Shown: positions 27,383 to 37,921 of the stretch, in pieces
Numbering within the stretch: the first letter of the stretch is position 1
Layout: each line of letters opens with the position of its first letter
Origin: Burkholderiales bacterium
GTDB lineage: Bacteria; Pseudomonadota; Gammaproteobacteria; Burkholderiales; Burkholderiaceae_F
Assembly: GCA_020355165.1 (NCBI GenBank)
Contig: CP070661.1
Location: 3,578,934-3,642,933, forward strand
Direction of reading: 5' to 3'
Length of the DNA: 64,000 bases
Translations under genes and position numbers: made by a program
The notes under the pieces: generated by a model
Told to the model about the DNA's origin: nothing
What the model saw: the letters and a program-made list of their open reading frames with translations, nothing else
Database searches by the model: none

Positions 27383-28843
27383 ATGGCGGACCTGGCCCAC
27401 GCCGGCGTGGCGGAACTCGGCCGGCTGCTCGAGCAGCGGCAGGTCTCGGCGGTCGAGCTGGCGCAGCTGATGCTTTCACGCATCGAGAAGCACCGCGATC
27501 TGAACGCCTTCCTCGACGTTCGTCCGGAGGTCACCCTGGCGCAGGCCAAGGCCGCCGACGAGCGGCGCGCGCGCGGCGAAACCGGGGCCCTGCTCGGCGT
27601 GCCGATCGCGCACAAGGACATCTTCGTCACCCGCGACTGGGCGAGCACCGCCTCGTCGAAGATCCTCGGCGGCTACATGAGCCCGTTCGACGCCACCGTG
27701 GTCGACAACCTGGCGCGCGCCGGCATGGTCTGCCTGGGCAAGCTGAACTGCGACGAGTTCGCGATGGGCTCGAGCAACGAGAACAGCGCCTACGGCAACG
27801 TGCTCAACCCGTGGGACAAGGGCGCGGTGCCGGGCGGCTCCTCCGGCGGCTCGAGCGCCGCGGTGGCGGCGCGGCTGGCGCCGGTGGCCACCGCCACCGA
27901 CACCGGCGGCTCGATCCGCGAGCCGGCCGCCTTCTCCGGCATCACCGGCACCAAGCCGACCTACGGGCGGCCGTCGCGCTGGGGCATGATCGCCTTCGCC
28001 TCCAGCCTCGACACCGCCGGGCTGATGACGCGGTCGGCCGAGGACTGCGCGCTGGTGTTCAACGAGATGCTCGGCTTCGATGCGAAGGACTCGACCAGCC
28101 TCGATGCGCCGCGCGAGGACTTCACGCGGCACCTGAACGACCCGCTGGACGGCCTGAAGATCGGCGTGCCGAGGGAGTTCTTCGGCGAGGGGCTGCAGCC
28201 CGACGTCGAGCGGGCGGTGCGCGCCGCGCTGGCCGAGTACGAGAAGCTCGGCGCGCGGCTGGTCGACATCTCGCTGCCCAATGCGGAGCTGGGGATCCCC
28301 GTCTACTACGTGGTGGCGCCGGCCGAGTGCTCGAGCAACCTGGCCCGCTTCGACGGCGTGCGCTACGGGCACCGGGCGGCACGCTACGACGACCTCATCG
28401 ACATGATGAAGAGGAGCCGCTCCGAGGGCTTCGGCCCGGAGCCGAAGCGGCGCATCCTGATCGGCACCTACGTGCTGAGCCACGGCTACTACGACGCCTA
28501 CTTCATCAAGGCGATGCAGGTGCGGCGGCTGATCGCCGACGACTTCGCCCGCGCCTTCCGCCAGTGCGACGTGATCGCCAGCCCGGTGACCACCTCGGTC
28601 GCTTTCGGCTTCGGCGAGAAGACCACCGACCCGGTGGCGATGTACCTGGCCGACCTGTACACCGTGCCCGGATCGCTGGCCGGCGTGCCGAGCATGAGCG
28701 TTCCCTGCGGCTTCGGCGGCAAGGGCCGCCCGGTCGGCCTGCAGCTGATGGCCGATCACCTGCAGGAAGCGAGGCTGCTCGGCGTGGCGCACCGCTACCA
28801 GCAGGCGACCGACTGGCATCGGCGACTGCCGGAGGGATTCTGA
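27383..28843 (+). CDS. gatA: Asp-tRNA(Asn)/Glu-tRNA(Gln) amidotransferase subunit A
   Basis: Amidase-signature glutaminase that supplies ammonia to GatB. The 486-residue product contains the whole catalytic apparatus: Lys in [10 protein letters not shown], the cis-Ser in [15 protein letters not shown] and the nucleophile Ser in [11 protein letters not shown]. Other typical segments are [19 protein letters not shown] and [20 protein letters not shown]. Start at 27383 follows an AAGATGG context, 11 bases after gatC, and the stop lies 2 bases before the gatB ATG, so the three subunits come from one transcript. Confidence 0.97.
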   Translation: MADLAHAGVAELGRLLEQRQVSAVELAQLMLSRIEKHRDLNAFLDVRPEVTLAQAKAADERRARGETGALLGVPIAHKDIFVTRDWASTASSKILGGYMSPFDATVVDNLARAGMVCLGKLNCDEFAMGSSNENSAYGNVLNPWDKGAVPGGSSGGSSAAVAARLAPVATATDTGGSIREPAAFSGITGTKPTYGRPSRWGMIAFASSLDTAGLMTRSAEDCALVFNEMLGFDAKDSTSLDAPREDFTRHLNDPLDGLKIGVPREFFGEGLQPDVERAVRAALAEYEKLGARLVDISLPNAELGIPVYYVVAPAECSSNLARFDGVRYGHRAARYDDLIDMMKRSRSEGFGPEPKRRILIGTYVLSHGYYDAYFIKAMQVRRLIADDFARAFRQCDVIASPVTTSVAFGFGEKTTDPVAMYLADLYTVPGSLAGVPSMSVPCGFGGKGRPVGLQLMADHLQEARLLGVAHRYQQATDWHRRLPEGF

Positions 28844-28845
28844 GG

Positions 28846-30297
<1,452 letters not shown>

Positions 30298-30315
30298 AGC
30301 CGCGGATCGGCCGGC

Positions 30316-31479
30316 TTACTGCCGGCCGAGGATCACGTTCCAGGTAAGCGACGACGAGCTCAGGTCGGCCGTATCCTGCTGCGTCGTGTAGCCGTCGGCG
30401 GTCACCTGCAGCGCGTAGGCACCGCCGGTGCCGGCAGCGGCGAACGTCAGCGGCAGCCGCGTCGAGTAGGCAGCCAGGCGCGGCCGGGCAGTCGGCAGGC
30501 TCAGCGAATAGGCGCCGCTGGTGGCGTTGACGTTGACCCGGCCCACCTCGACTTCGCCCGCCGTCCCGACCGCCTGCCGCGCCTGCACCGCGGCCGTGCT
30601 TCTGGCGCCGCTCGGCCCGACCGTGCCGCTGACGCTGCGCTCGGTCGACTCGGGCAGCGTGATCGGCGCATCGATGCGCGACAGCTCGGCGCCGGCGCTC
30701 GAAGTGACCGGCACGGCGGCGACCACCGCCGAGGTCCGTCCGCCGGCGGTGAACACGACGTCGTACGGCGACTGCGCGGGGTCGAGGAAGGCGATGACGA
30801 AGCGACCGTTGGCATCGGCCACGGTGGCGCGCGCCTCGACGCCCGAGTTCTGCGCCGAGACAGTCACGCCCGCCAGCGCCGCGTCGACGTAGCCGCTGAT
30901 CGAGGCGCCGTCGCGCGGCACCGCCTTGACCGCCGGCCGCAGCACGTAGCCTTCCTCGCCGGACGGCGCCACCGAGCGGCAGGCGTCGATGTCGAACAGG
31001 ACCTCGGTGACCTTGTCCTCGGTCACCGAGAACGAATGGTCGACCCGGATGCCACCCTTTTCGACCGCCGCGATGTCCAGCGCCGTTTCCTCGCCGCCGG
31101 TCGGCACGACCGAGTTGGCGGGCGTGCCGCTGCCGTTGGCCGACAGCACGAGGCGCAGCTGGACGTAGCGGCCCGCCGGCAGCGACAGCTGGCCGAGTTC
31201 CTCGAGCACGCCGTTGCCGAGCTTCAGCAGGTCGATCCGGCGGGCCGGGCTCAGCGTGAGGTCGGTCCAGCCGAGCGAGTTCTCGTTGGCCTCCGCGCTG
31301 CGGTTGACACGGATGCGCTCGATCGACACGTTGACCTGGTCGAGGCCACAGGCCGGCGCATCGGTGAGCGCGAAGCGCACCTTGCCCGGGGTGGTCTCGC
31401 CGCTGCCGCAGGCCGACAGCAGCAGCGCCGCCGCGCAGGCGGCTGCCAGCGGGCGGAAGAACGTCGTCAGTCGTTGCAT
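30316..31479 (-). CDS. DUF4382 lipoprotein with carboxypeptidase-regulatory-like region
   Basis: A 387-residue predicted lipoprotein (signal peptide with lipobox LLLSACGSG). Residues about 30-160 match the DUF4382 pattern: GKVRFALTDAPACGLDQVNVSIERIRVN, then LSLPAGRYVQLRLVLSA. The second half has beta-rich regions like CarboxypepD_reg/Cna-B folds (ASISGYVDAALAGVTVSAQNSGVEARATVADANGRFVIAFLDPAQSPYDVVF). Such proteins are surface or periplasmic; no function is established. Start MQRLTTFFRPL at 31479 gives the signal peptide; the longer frame adds an Arg/Gly leader. Convergent with gatB, 18 bases between stops. Confidence 0.82.
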   Translation of the reverse strand: MQRLTTFFRPLAAACAAALLLSACGSGETTPGKVRFALTDAPACGLDQVNVSIERIRVNRSAEANENSLGWTDLTLSPARRIDLLKLGNGVLEELGQLSLPAGRYVQLRLVLSANGSGTPANSVVPTGGEETALDIAAVEKGGIRVDHSFSVTEDKVTEVLFDIDACRSVAPSGEEGYVLRPAVKAVPRDGASISGYVDAALAGVTVSAQNSGVEARATVADANGRFVIAFLDPAQSPYDVVFTAGGRTSAVVAAVPVTSSAGAELSRIDAPITLPESTERSVSGTVGPSGARSTAAVQARQAVGTAGEVEVGRVNVNATSGAYSLSLPTARPRLAAYSTRLPLTFAAAGTGGAYALQVTADGYTTQQDTADLSSSSLTWNVILGRQ

Positions 31480-31588
31480 GCAACCGCTTCCCGTCGATGG
31501 TCGGGCGCACGGCGCGCCCCGCAGGTCGCCACCGGGCGATGCCACCCGGCTCGGCGATCGGCGCGCAGTCGCGCGCCGGCAGGCAAGA

Positions 31589-32248
31589 CTAGCGCGTCGC
31601 GCTTTCGCTGGTGCGCACGAAGGGCTTGGCGCCGGCTTCCCGCAGTTCCCGATAGCGCCCCGCCTCGTCGTCGAAGCGCTTGTTGATGCGCGTTATGTCG
31701 GCCTGCATCTCGACGATCAGTCGTTGCTCGGCCTGCACCAGCGACTCGTTGGCCTCGATCGCCTGTTCCAGCTTCAACGGCAGCTTGCGGTTGACGTAGA
31801 ACTCGGTTTCCTCGTCGAGCTTCTTGCGCTCGACGGCGAAGGTCTCCAGCCGCTTGCGCGAGCGGTCGATCATGGCCTGGCGGCTGGCCAGGGCCGTCTT
31901 TCTCGCCACCTCGATGTCCGCTTCGTTGGCGTAGGTCTCGAGCAGCGCGATGTCCTGCCGCGCCTGCGCCCGTTTTTCGTCGTGCCGCTGCTTCGCCAGC
32001 CGCGCCTGTTCGGCGCGGGCCCGGCGCTGCTCCTCCGTCAGCGGCGGCTCGATCACGCGCCGCACCAGTCCGTCGGCGCGCAGCTCGCGTATCGGTACGT
32101 CGGCGCACTCGGCCGGCGGGCGGTCGCCGGTGATCGTGCGGCCGTCGGCGGTCGTGCAGACGAACACCGTGGCCGATGCGGGGGCGGCGGCGACCGCCAG
32201 TGCGACGATCGCGCCGCCGATGGCGGTGCGGGAGCGGTCAGGCACCAT
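31589..32248 (-). CDS. DUF4124 domain-containing periplasmic coiled-coil protein
   Basis: A 219-residue protein with a signal peptide (IGGAIVALAVAAAPASA) followed by a short DUF4124 motif (TVFVCTTADGRTITGDRPPAECADVPIREL), common in gamma- and betaproteobacterial periplasmic proteins. The remainder (residues 70-205) is strongly helical and charged (EEQRRARAEQARLAKQRHDEKRAQARQ; RKRLETFAVERKKLDEETEFYVNRKLPL), likely coiled coil. Function unknown. The start overlaps the last 11 bases of pyrE, so the two are probably cotranscribed. Confidence 0.78.
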   Translation of the reverse strand: MVPDRSRTAIGGAIVALAVAAAPASATVFVCTTADGRTITGDRPPAECADVPIRELRADGLVRRVIEPPLTEEQRRARAEQARLAKQRHDEKRAQARQDIALLETYANEADIEVARKTALASRQAMIDRSRKRLETFAVERKKLDEETEFYVNRKLPLKLEQAIEANESLVQAEQRLIVEMQADITRINKRFDDEAGRYRELREAGAKPFVRTSESATR

Positions 32249-32915
32249 AGCGCCTCCGGTAGTCGAGCATCGCCTGCCGGTGCGGCCGCACGGCCGCCGC
32301 GGCAGGCGCGTCTGAGTCGATGAACTGCAGCAGGTCGTCGAGCCGGGCCACGGTGATCACCGGGATGCCGAACGCCCGCTCGAAGGCCGCCACCGCCGAC
32401 AGCGTCGACAGCGCGTCGTCGGCGCCGGTTCGTTCACAGCGGTCCAGTGCGATCAGCACCCCGCACGGCGTGGCGCCGTGCGCCCGGATCAGTTCGACCG
32501 ATTCGCGCTTGGCCGCGCCTTCGGTGATCACGTCGTCGACGATCAGCACACGCCCGGTGAGCGGCTCGCCGACGACGACGCCGCCCTCGCCGTGGTCCTT
32601 GGCTTCCTTGCGGTTGAAGGCGAACGGCACGTCGACACCGAAGTCGGCCAGCGCCACCGCCGTGCCCGCGGCCAGGGTGATGCCCTTGTAGGCGGGCCCG
32701 AACAGCATGTCGAACTCGACGCGGCCGCCGGCGCGCGCCGCCAGCAGTGCCTGCGCGTAGAAGCGCGACAGCCGCCCGAGCGTCGATCCACGCGAGAACA
32801 GCCCCGAGTTGAAGAAGTACGGCGAACGGCGGCCGGACTTCGTCTTGAAGTCGCCGAACTTCAGCACCCCCGTCTGCAGGGCGAATTCGATGAACTGTCT
32901 GGAGAGATTTTCCAT
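32238..32915 (-). CDS. pyrE: Orotate phosphoribosyltransferase
   Basis: Converts orotate plus PRPP to orotidine 5'-phosphate in pyrimidine synthesis. The 225-residue product has the type I PRTase core: LKFGDFKTKSGRRSPYFFNSGLF at the orotate site, DMLFGPAYKGITLAAGTAVAL, KEAKDHGEGG (flexible-loop Lys) and the PRPP motif VLIVDDVITEGAAKRES. No regulatory leader was identified. It runs into the DUF4124 gene with an 11-base overlap and is divergent from the exonuclease III gene, which starts about 100 bases away. Confidence 0.97.
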   Translation of the reverse strand: MENLSRQFIEFALQTGVLKFGDFKTKSGRRSPYFFNSGLFSRGSTLGRLSRFYAQALLAARAGGRVEFDMLFGPAYKGITLAAGTAVALADFGVDVPFAFNRKEAKDHGEGGVVVGEPLTGRVLIVDDVITEGAAKRESVELIRAHGATPCGVLIALDRCERTGADDALSTLSAVAAFERAFGIPVITVARLDDLLQFIDSDAPAAAAVRPHRQAMLDYRRRYGA

Positions 32916-33014
32916 GCACCGCGCGCCAGCGCTTTTGTACCGATGAATTCTGACAAAAAAACGCTATCTTCCGCGTCGTCTTTCCGCCCTAATCCGCCTT
33001 TGCGTGGTGCGCCG

Positions 33015-33803
33015 ATGTTTCGCATCCTGACTCTGAACGTCAACGGAATCCGCTCGGCCGGCACCAAGGGGCTGTTCCGCTGGCTGCCGAAGGCCGACGC
33101 CGACGTGGTCTGCCTGCAGGAGGTCAAGGCACACGAGGCCGACATCCCCGAGGCCTGGCGCTTTCCCGACGACTTGCACGGCCACTTCCACTGCGCGCGG
33201 CAGAAGGGTTACAGCGGAACGGCGCTGTATTCGAAGAGGCCGCCGCTGCGCGTGACCACCGGCTTCGGCTCGCCGGAATTCGACGGCGAGGGACGCTACG
33301 TACGGGCCGATTTCAGCAACGTCACCGTGGTGTCGGTCTACTTCCCGTCGGGTTCCGCCGGCCCGCACCGGCAGGCATCCAAGTACCGCTTCCTCGACGC
33401 CTTCTTCCCGCATCTCGAACTGCTGCGCAGACAGGCGGCCGCCGCCGGCCGCGAAGTGATCGTCTGCGGCGACGTCAACATCGCGCACAGGGAAATCGAC
33501 CTGAAGAACTGGCGCTCGAACCAGAAGAACTCGGGCTTCCTGCCCGAGGAGCGCGCCTGGCTGTCGCGCGTGTTCGATCAACTGGGGTGGGTCGACGTGT
33601 TCCGTTGCATCGATCAGCGGCCGGAGCAATACACGTGGTGGAGCAACCGCGGCCAGGCCTGGGCCAAGAACGTCGGCTGGCGCATCGACTACCAGATCGC
33701 CACCCCCGGCATCGCCGCCAAGGCGCGGCGCGTCGAGATCTTCAAGACCAAGCGGTTCTCGGATCACGCGCCGCTGATGATCGACTACGTCGGCCGGCTG
33801 TGA
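33015..33803 (+). CDS. xthA: Exodeoxyribonuclease III / AP endonuclease
   Basis: Cleaves DNA 5' to abasic sites and removes 3' blocking groups in base excision repair. The 262-residue product has all EEP-fold residues: LNVNGIRSA (Asn), VVCLQEVKAHEADIP (metal Glu), the Tyr in YSGTALYSK, CGDVNIAHREIDLKN (Asp and Asn), RIDYQIATP and the terminal FSDHAPLMIDY (Asp-His pair). Start MFRILTLNVNG at 33015 is preferred; an ATG at 32943 in frame would add 24 Ser/Lys-rich residues. ExoA and XthA subgroups are hard to separate by eye. Confidence 0.94.
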   Translation: MFRILTLNVNGIRSAGTKGLFRWLPKADADVVCLQEVKAHEADIPEAWRFPDDLHGHFHCARQKGYSGTALYSKRPPLRVTTGFGSPEFDGEGRYVRADFSNVTVVSVYFPSGSAGPHRQASKYRFLDAFFPHLELLRRQAAAAGREVIVCGDVNIAHREIDLKNWRSNQKNSGFLPEERAWLSRVFDQLGWVDVFRCIDQRPEQYTWWSNRGQAWAKNVGWRIDYQIATPGIAAKARRVEIFKTKRFSDHAPLMIDYVGRL

Positions 33804-33966
33804 GCCGCCGCCGGCCCGCTCGCGCCGCGGCGAGCAGCGCCACGCGCCGTCGCCAGCAGGATCGCAGCAGCATCGACGTGCTCGCCTGCCGGCGCAACAC
33901 TGCGCCGACGCGCCCTCGTGAAGGACCGGTGCACGGCTACACTGGCCGGCACGTCGCCACCCGCCC

Positions 33967-35337
33967 GTGACCGCCACGCCAGCTCCTGCCGACAGCGAAC
34001 CCGCGCGTGGCCCGCGCGCCTGGCTGCGCGCGCTGGCCGTGTACCGCGAGCCGCCGGTGGTGCGCATGCTGTTCCTCGGCTTCTCCGCCGGCCTGCCGTT
34101 GCTGCTGGTGTTCGGCACGCTGTCGTTCTGGCTGCGCGAGGCCGGCATCGACCGTACGACGATCGGCTTCGTCAGCTGGGTGGCGCTGGCCTACGCCTTC
34201 AAGTGGGCCTGGGCGCCACTGGTCGACCGGCTGCCGCTGCCCGGCCTGACCCGTCTGCTCGGCCGCCGGCGAAGCTGGCTGCTGGCTTCGCAGGTGGCGG
34301 TGGCGGCCGGACTGGTCGGCATGGCGCTGACCGACCCGGCGCTGCACCTGCGGCCGCTGGTGATCCTCGCCCTGCTCACCGCCTTCGCCTCGGCAACGCA
34401 GGACATCGCGCTCGACGCCTACCGGATCGAATCGGCGCCGGTGCACAAGCAGGCGGCACTTGCGGCGGCCTACCAGACCGGCTATCGGCTGGCGATGATC
34501 TGGGCCGGCGCCGGCGCGCTGGCCATCGCCGCGCGCTTCGACCCGAGCGAGGCGCAGTACCACTTCGGGCCGTGGACGATCGCCTATCTGGTGATGGCCG
34601 CCTCGATGGCGGTCGGCATCGTCGCCACCGTGCTCGCCCCCGAGCCGGCCGGCCCCGTGCCGCCGCTGCCGCGCGAGGGAACCGCGCTGCAGCGGCTGGC
34701 CGCCTGGCTGCATGGCGCGGTGGTCAGCCCGTTCGCCGATTTCGTCCGCCGCTACCGCTGGCATGCGGTGCTGCTGCTGGCGCTGATCGGCTGCTACCGG
34801 ATCAGCGACGTGGTGATGGGCGTGATGGCCAACCCGTTTTACCGCGACATGGGCTTTTCCAAGGACGAGGTGGCCGCGGTGTCGAAGGTCTACGGCGTGG
34901 TGATGACGCTGGCCGGCGCCTTCGTCGGCGGCGTGCTCAGCCTGCGCTTCGGCGTGCTGCGCACGCTGTTCGCCGGCGCCGTGCTTTCGGCGGCGACCAA
35001 CCTGCTGTTTGCCTGGCTGGCGGTGCGCGGCCACGATCTCGCCTTCCTGATCTTCGCCGTGTCGGCCGACAACCTCTCGGCCGGCATCGCCTCGAGCGCC
35101 TTCGTCGCCTACCTGTCGGGGCTGACCAATGTCGCCTACTCGGCCACCCAGTACGCGCTGTTCTCCTCGATCATGCTGCTGCTGCCGAAGTACATCGCCG
35201 GCTGGTCGGGCTGGGCGGTCGACAGCTTCGGCTACGTCAGCTTCTTCGTCGGCACCGCCATGCTCGGCGTGCCGGTGCTGCTGCTGGTGTGGCTGGCGGC
35301 CCGCGCCGCAGGTCCTCAGCGCCCCTCGAACCGGTAG
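33967..35337 (+). CDS. ampG: AmpG-family muropeptide transporter
   Basis: A 456-residue MFS permease with 12 spans, the family that imports anhydromuropeptides for cell-wall recycling. The opening PPVVRMLFLGFSAGLPLLLVFGTLSFWLREAGIDRTTIGFVSWVALAYAFKWAWAPLVDRLPLP is diagnostic of AmpG, as are QDIALDAYRIE and NPFYRDMGFSKDEVAAVSKVYG. The frame opens at GTG 33967. Its last 22 bases overlap the end of metW on the other strand. The window holds other recycling-relevant cell-wall genes but none next to it. Confidence 0.92.
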   Translation: MTATPAPADSEPARGPRAWLRALAVYREPPVVRMLFLGFSAGLPLLLVFGTLSFWLREAGIDRTTIGFVSWVALAYAFKWAWAPLVDRLPLPGLTRLLGRRRSWLLASQVAVAAGLVGMALTDPALHLRPLVILALLTAFASATQDIALDAYRIESAPVHKQAALAAAYQTGYRLAMIWAGAGALAIAARFDPSEAQYHFGPWTIAYLVMAASMAVGIVATVLAPEPAGPVPPLPREGTALQRLAAWLHGAVVSPFADFVRRYRWHAVLLLALIGCYRISDVVMGVMANPFYRDMGFSKDEVAAVSKVYGVVMTLAGAFVGGVLSLRFGVLRTLFAGAVLSAATNLLFAWLAVRGHDLAFLIFAVSADNLSAGIASSAFVAYLSGLTNVAYSATQYALFSSIMLLLPKYIAGWSGWAVDSFGYVSFFVGTAMLGVPVLLLVWLAARAAGPQRPSNR

Positions 35338-35900
35338 ACGGCGAGCGTCGCCCGCAGGTTCGGCGCCCAGTCGACCGTCCGGCCGTCGGCGAGCAAGGCC
35401 CGGCCGGTGATGGCAAAGCCCAGCTTGGCGGCAAGGATCTCGAAGTCCTTCGGCGTGCACAGGTGGATGTTCGGCGTGTCGTACCACTGGTACGGCATCT
35501 GCCTGGTCACCGGCATGTGGCCGCCGGCCAGCGACAGCAGGTGCTTCCAGTGGCCGAAGTTCGGGAAGCTGACGATGCCCTGCTTGCCGACCCGGACCAT
35601 CTCGCGCAGGATGCCCTCGGTGTTGTGCATTGCCTGCAGCGTCTGCGACAGCACGACCACGTCGAACATGTCGTCGCTGAACATGCGCAGGCCGCTCTCG
35701 AGGTCGGCCTGGATGACGTTGACCGAGGCGCGGATGCACTCGAGCACGTGGCCGTCGTCGATCTCGACCCCGTAGCCGCGGCAGCTGCGCTCCCCGCGCA
35801 GGTGCGCCAGCAGGGCGCCGTCGCCGCAGCCGAGGTCGAGCACGTGCGCGCCGGCCGGGATCCACCCGGCGATCAGCTTCAGGTCGACGCGCAGCGTCAC
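35316..35900 (-). CDS. metW: Methionine biosynthesis protein MetW
   Basis: A 194-residue class I SAM-methyltransferase-fold protein, partner of MetX. Motif I is [15 protein letters not shown], followed by GVEIDD and [15 protein letters not shown]; the MetW-specific [38 protein letters not shown] segment is intact. In proteobacteria MetW is needed for full MetX activity; its own chemistry is not settled. It starts within the metX stop (4-base ATGA overlap) and its 3' end overlaps ampG by 22 bases. Confidence 0.95.
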   Translation of the reverse strand: MTLRVDLKLIAGWIPAGAHVLDLGCGDGALLAHLRGERSCRGYGVEIDDGHVLECIRASVNVIQADLESGLRMFSDDMFDVVVLSQTLQAMHNTEGILREMVRVGKQGIVSFPNFGHWKHLLSLAGGHMPVTRQMPYQWYDTPNIHLCTPKDFEILAAKLGFAITGRALLADGRTVDWAPNLRATLAVYRFEGR

Positions 35901-37192
35901 GCGGTCCCCTTCGACGCCGAAGGCGCCGCCCTCTTCCCCTCCCCTTCAAGGGGAGGGGCAAGGGGTGGGGATGGGTTCGAGACCTGCGCCGTCGACGACG
36001 GACCGATCCCCCCCTCCGCCGCTTCCCTTGCAGGGGAGGAGGGGTTCACGTGCTCGCTTTGCAGCGAGCGATGGATCTGATCGAAATAGGCGGCCACCGC
36101 GCGGTGGTAGCGCGGATCCTCCATCAGGAACGCGTCGTGGCCATGCGGCGCGTCGACCTCGACGTACGACACGTCGCGGCCGTTGGCGATCAGCGCCTCG
36201 ACGATCTCGCGCGAGCGGGCCGGCGCGAAGCGCCAGTCGGTGCTGAACGAGGCGAGGAAGAACCTCGCCTGTGCCGGCGCCAGCGCCAGCACCAGGTCGC
36301 CGCCGTGGGCACGGGCCGGATCGAAGTAGTCGAGCGCGCGGGTGATCAGCAGGTAGGTGTTGGCGTCGAAGTAGTCGGCGAACTTGTCGCCCTGGTAGCG
36401 CAGGTAGCTCTCGACCTCGAACTCGACGCCGAACGAATAGCCGTAGTCCTTGTGGCGCAGCAGGCGGCCGAACTTCTCGGCCATGTCGGCGCCCGACAGG
36501 TAGGTGATGTGGCCGACCATCCGCGCCACGCCGAGCCCGCGCCGCGGCTTGACGCCGTGCTCGTAGTAGTCGCCGCCGTGGAACTCCGGATCGTTGGTGA
36601 TCGCCGTGCGCGCGACGTCGTTGAAGGCGATGTTCTGCGCCGTCAGCTTCGGCGTGGTGGCGATCGCCACGCAGTGCGCGATCCGCTGCGGATACTGCAG
36701 CGTCCACGACAGCGCCTGCATGCCGCCGAGCGAGCCGCCCATCACGGCGGCGAAGCGCTCGATGCCGAGCGCATCGGCCAGGCGCGCCTGCGCGTTGACC
36801 CAGTCCTCGACCGTGACCACCGGGAAGCGCGAGCCGTAGCGGCGGCCGCTCGCCGGGTCGATCGACATCGGGCCGGTCGAGCCGAAACACGAACCCGGGT
36901 TGTTCACCCCGATGACGAAGAAACGGTTGGTGTCGACCGGCTTGCCGGGCCCGACCATGTTGTCCCACCAGCCGCTGCTCTTGTCCTGTCCCTCGTAGCT
37001 GCCCGCCACGTGGTGCGAGGCGTTCAGCGCGTGGCAGACCAGCACCGCGTTGCTGCGCGCGGCATTGAGCGCGCCATAGGTCTCGTACACCAGCTCATAC
37101 GGGCCGAGCGACGCCCCGCTGGACAAGACCAGCGGCTGGTCGAACCGCATCGTCTGCGGGGTGACGATTCCGACGGATCCCGGTGCGGTCAT
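35897..37192 (-). CDS. metX: Homoserine O-acyltransferase MetX with extended C-terminus
   Basis: Activates homoserine (acetyl or, in MetW-linked enzymes, succinyl donor) at the first dedicated step of methionine synthesis. Alpha/beta-hydrolase fold: oxyanion segment [11 protein letters not shown], nucleophile elbow GGSLGGMQ (Ser 154), and Asp/His of the triad in the DAPHGHDAF region. The family normally ends near residue 378 (QIHRSLQ); this protein has about 53 more residues, Pro/Ser-rich, encoded by a palindromic repeat (35934-36058), and ends in a 4-base overlap with metW. The gene follows a SAM-II riboswitch and a terminator. Whether the product uses acetyl- or succinyl-CoA cannot be told here. 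Confidence 0.94.
   Translation of the reverse strand: MTAPGSVGIVTPQTMRFDQPLVLSSGASLGPYELVYETYGALNAARSNAVLVCHALNASHHVAGSYEGQDKSSGWWDNMVGPGKPVDTNRFFVIGVNNPGSCFGSTGPMSIDPASGRRYGSRFPVVTVEDWVNAQARLADALGIERFAAVMGGSLGGMQALSWTLQYPQRIAHCVAIATTPKLTAQNIAFNDVARTAITNDPEFHGGDYYEHGVKPRRGLGVARMVGHITYLSGADMAEKFGRLLRHKDYGYSFGVEFEVESYLRYQGDKFADYFDANTYLLITRALDYFDPARAHGGDLVLALAPAQARFFLASFSTDWRFAPARSREIVEALIANGRDVSYVEVDAPHGHDAFLMEDPRYHRAVAAYFDQIHRSLQSEHVNPSSPAREAAEGGIGPSSTAQVSNPSPPLAPPLEGEGKRAAPSASKGTA
35900..36058 (-). repeat. Palindromic repeat element fused into the 3' end of metX
   Basis: Encodes the unusual last 53 codons of metX. It holds a perfect inverted repeat with 11-base arms and a one-base centre (35936-35958, CCCCTCCCCTT-C-mirror) and, about 65 bases further, a second imperfect palindrome (36022-36038). 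The translated motif [11 protein letters not shown] is one I associate with intergenic palindromic repeats of GC-rich bacteria that occasionally invade coding ends. Copy number elsewhere cannot be seen from this window, so the mobile or repeat nature is inferred from structure and position. Confidence 0.6.
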
Positions 37193-37200
37193 CGGCTCCG

Positions 37201-37238
37201 AAAAACAAAAAACCCGACAGGCGCCGGCTTGTCGGGTT
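37201..37238 (-). terminator. Rho-independent terminator/attenuator in metX leader
   Basis: Minus-strand stem of 9 bp (AACCCGACA with TGTCGGGTT, loop 37220-37229) followed by TTTTTTGTTTTT, ending only 8 bases before the metX ATG, with a GGAG ribosome site just after it. Position between a SAM-II aptamer and the start codon makes it the probable expression platform: SAM binding favours termination. The alternative is a terminator for an upstream gene, but no same-strand gene lies upstream within 500 bases. Confidence 0.82.
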
Positions 37239-37244
37239 GCGTGG

Positions 37245-37264
37245 CGCGGGGCGCAGGCCCCGCG
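37245..37264 (-). promoter_or_regulatory. 8-bp GC hairpin between SAM-II aptamer and terminator
   Basis: Perfect stem CGCGGGGC / GCCCCGCG with a 4-base loop directly after the aptamer. It may act as a folding spacer or part of the switching module in the metX leader. No T-run follows, so it is not itself a terminator. Confidence 0.6.
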
Positions 37265-37335
37265 GATCTCTTTAGCGGAGATGTCGCGACCAGTGGCGAC
37301 GCGCCCGCAAGCGGATCAACAAATCAGCGCAGGGG
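37262..37335 (-). promoter_or_regulatory. SAM-II riboswitch upstream of metX
   Basis: On the minus strand the leader reads GCGC-TGATTTGTTGATCC-GCTTGCGG-GCGC, a short hairpin-stabilised GTCGC/GCGAC stem, then GCTAAAGAGATC. This fits the SAM-II (metA/metX) class: P1 from GCGC/GCGC, conserved GATTT in the large loop, and the invariant GCTAAA that makes the pseudoknot and SAM pocket; loop GATC can pair with the GATC after GCTAAA. SAM-II controls metA/metX in alpha- and betaproteobacteria. An optional extra stem inside the linker is seen in some members. The boundaries are approximate. High SAM would be expected to lower metX-metW expression. Confidence 0.85.
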
Positions 37336-37489
37336 GCGAAGGGTAGGCGGCCGACGCGGCGCTGTCAAACCACAAGGCGGCGCTGCGCCGCACCTGCGTC
37401 TGCTGCGATGACGGCGCGCCCGGCGGTAGCATGCCGCCTCGGCCGGCCCGGCCTGCCACGCGAGGCCGGCCAGGCAACGGAGGTGTCCA

Positions 37490-37912
37490 ATGGCGTCAGT
37501 AAGGAACTTGCGCGCTGAAGGCGGCCACGGCGAGTCGGCCGCGGCGGCGCGGCGGCGCGCCGCAGTCGGGGCCGCCCTGGCGGGGCTGGCGCTGGCAACG
37601 GGCGCGGCGCTGCTCGGCGGCTGCGTCGTCTACGAGCCGGTGCCGGCCGGCTACAGCCGGCCGTCCACCTTCGACCGCTCGTTCAGCGCCGCCGTCGGCG
37701 CGATGCGCGAGCAGGGCGTGGCGATCACGCAGGAGGACCGCGCCGCCGGCATCGTGCGCGGCGCGCGGGGCGGCATCAACGTGACCGGCACCGTGCGCAC
37801 GCAGGCCGACGGCAGCGTCCGCGTCCAGTTCGACACCAGCGGCGCCACCGCAGCCGATCCGACGCTGATCGACCGCATCACGCGCAGCTACCAGTCCCTG
37901 ATGGGAAGGTGA
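37490..37912 (+). CDS. Predicted small lipoprotein, unknown
   Basis: A 140-residue protein with an Arg-rich n-region (residues 1-24), a hydrophobic h-region (AAVGAALAGLALATGAALLGG) and a lipobox LLGGC, so probably a lipoprotein. The mature part has SYSRPSTFDRSFSAAVGAMREQGVAITQEDRAAGIVRGARGGINVTGTVRTQADGSVRVQFDT-like features, alternating helix and strands around residues 60-130; I do not recognise the family. The ATG is preceded by a GGAGGTG ribosome site, which fixes the start. It stands alone between metX (divergent) and ptsI (convergent). Confidence 0.72.
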   Translation: MASVRNLRAEGGHGESAAAARRRAAVGAALAGLALATGAALLGGCVVYEPVPAGYSRPSTFDRSFSAAVGAMREQGVAITQEDRAAGIVRGARGGINVTGTVRTQADGSVRVQFDTSGATAADPTLIDRITRSYQSLMGR

Positions 37913-37921
37913 GCGGCGGGT

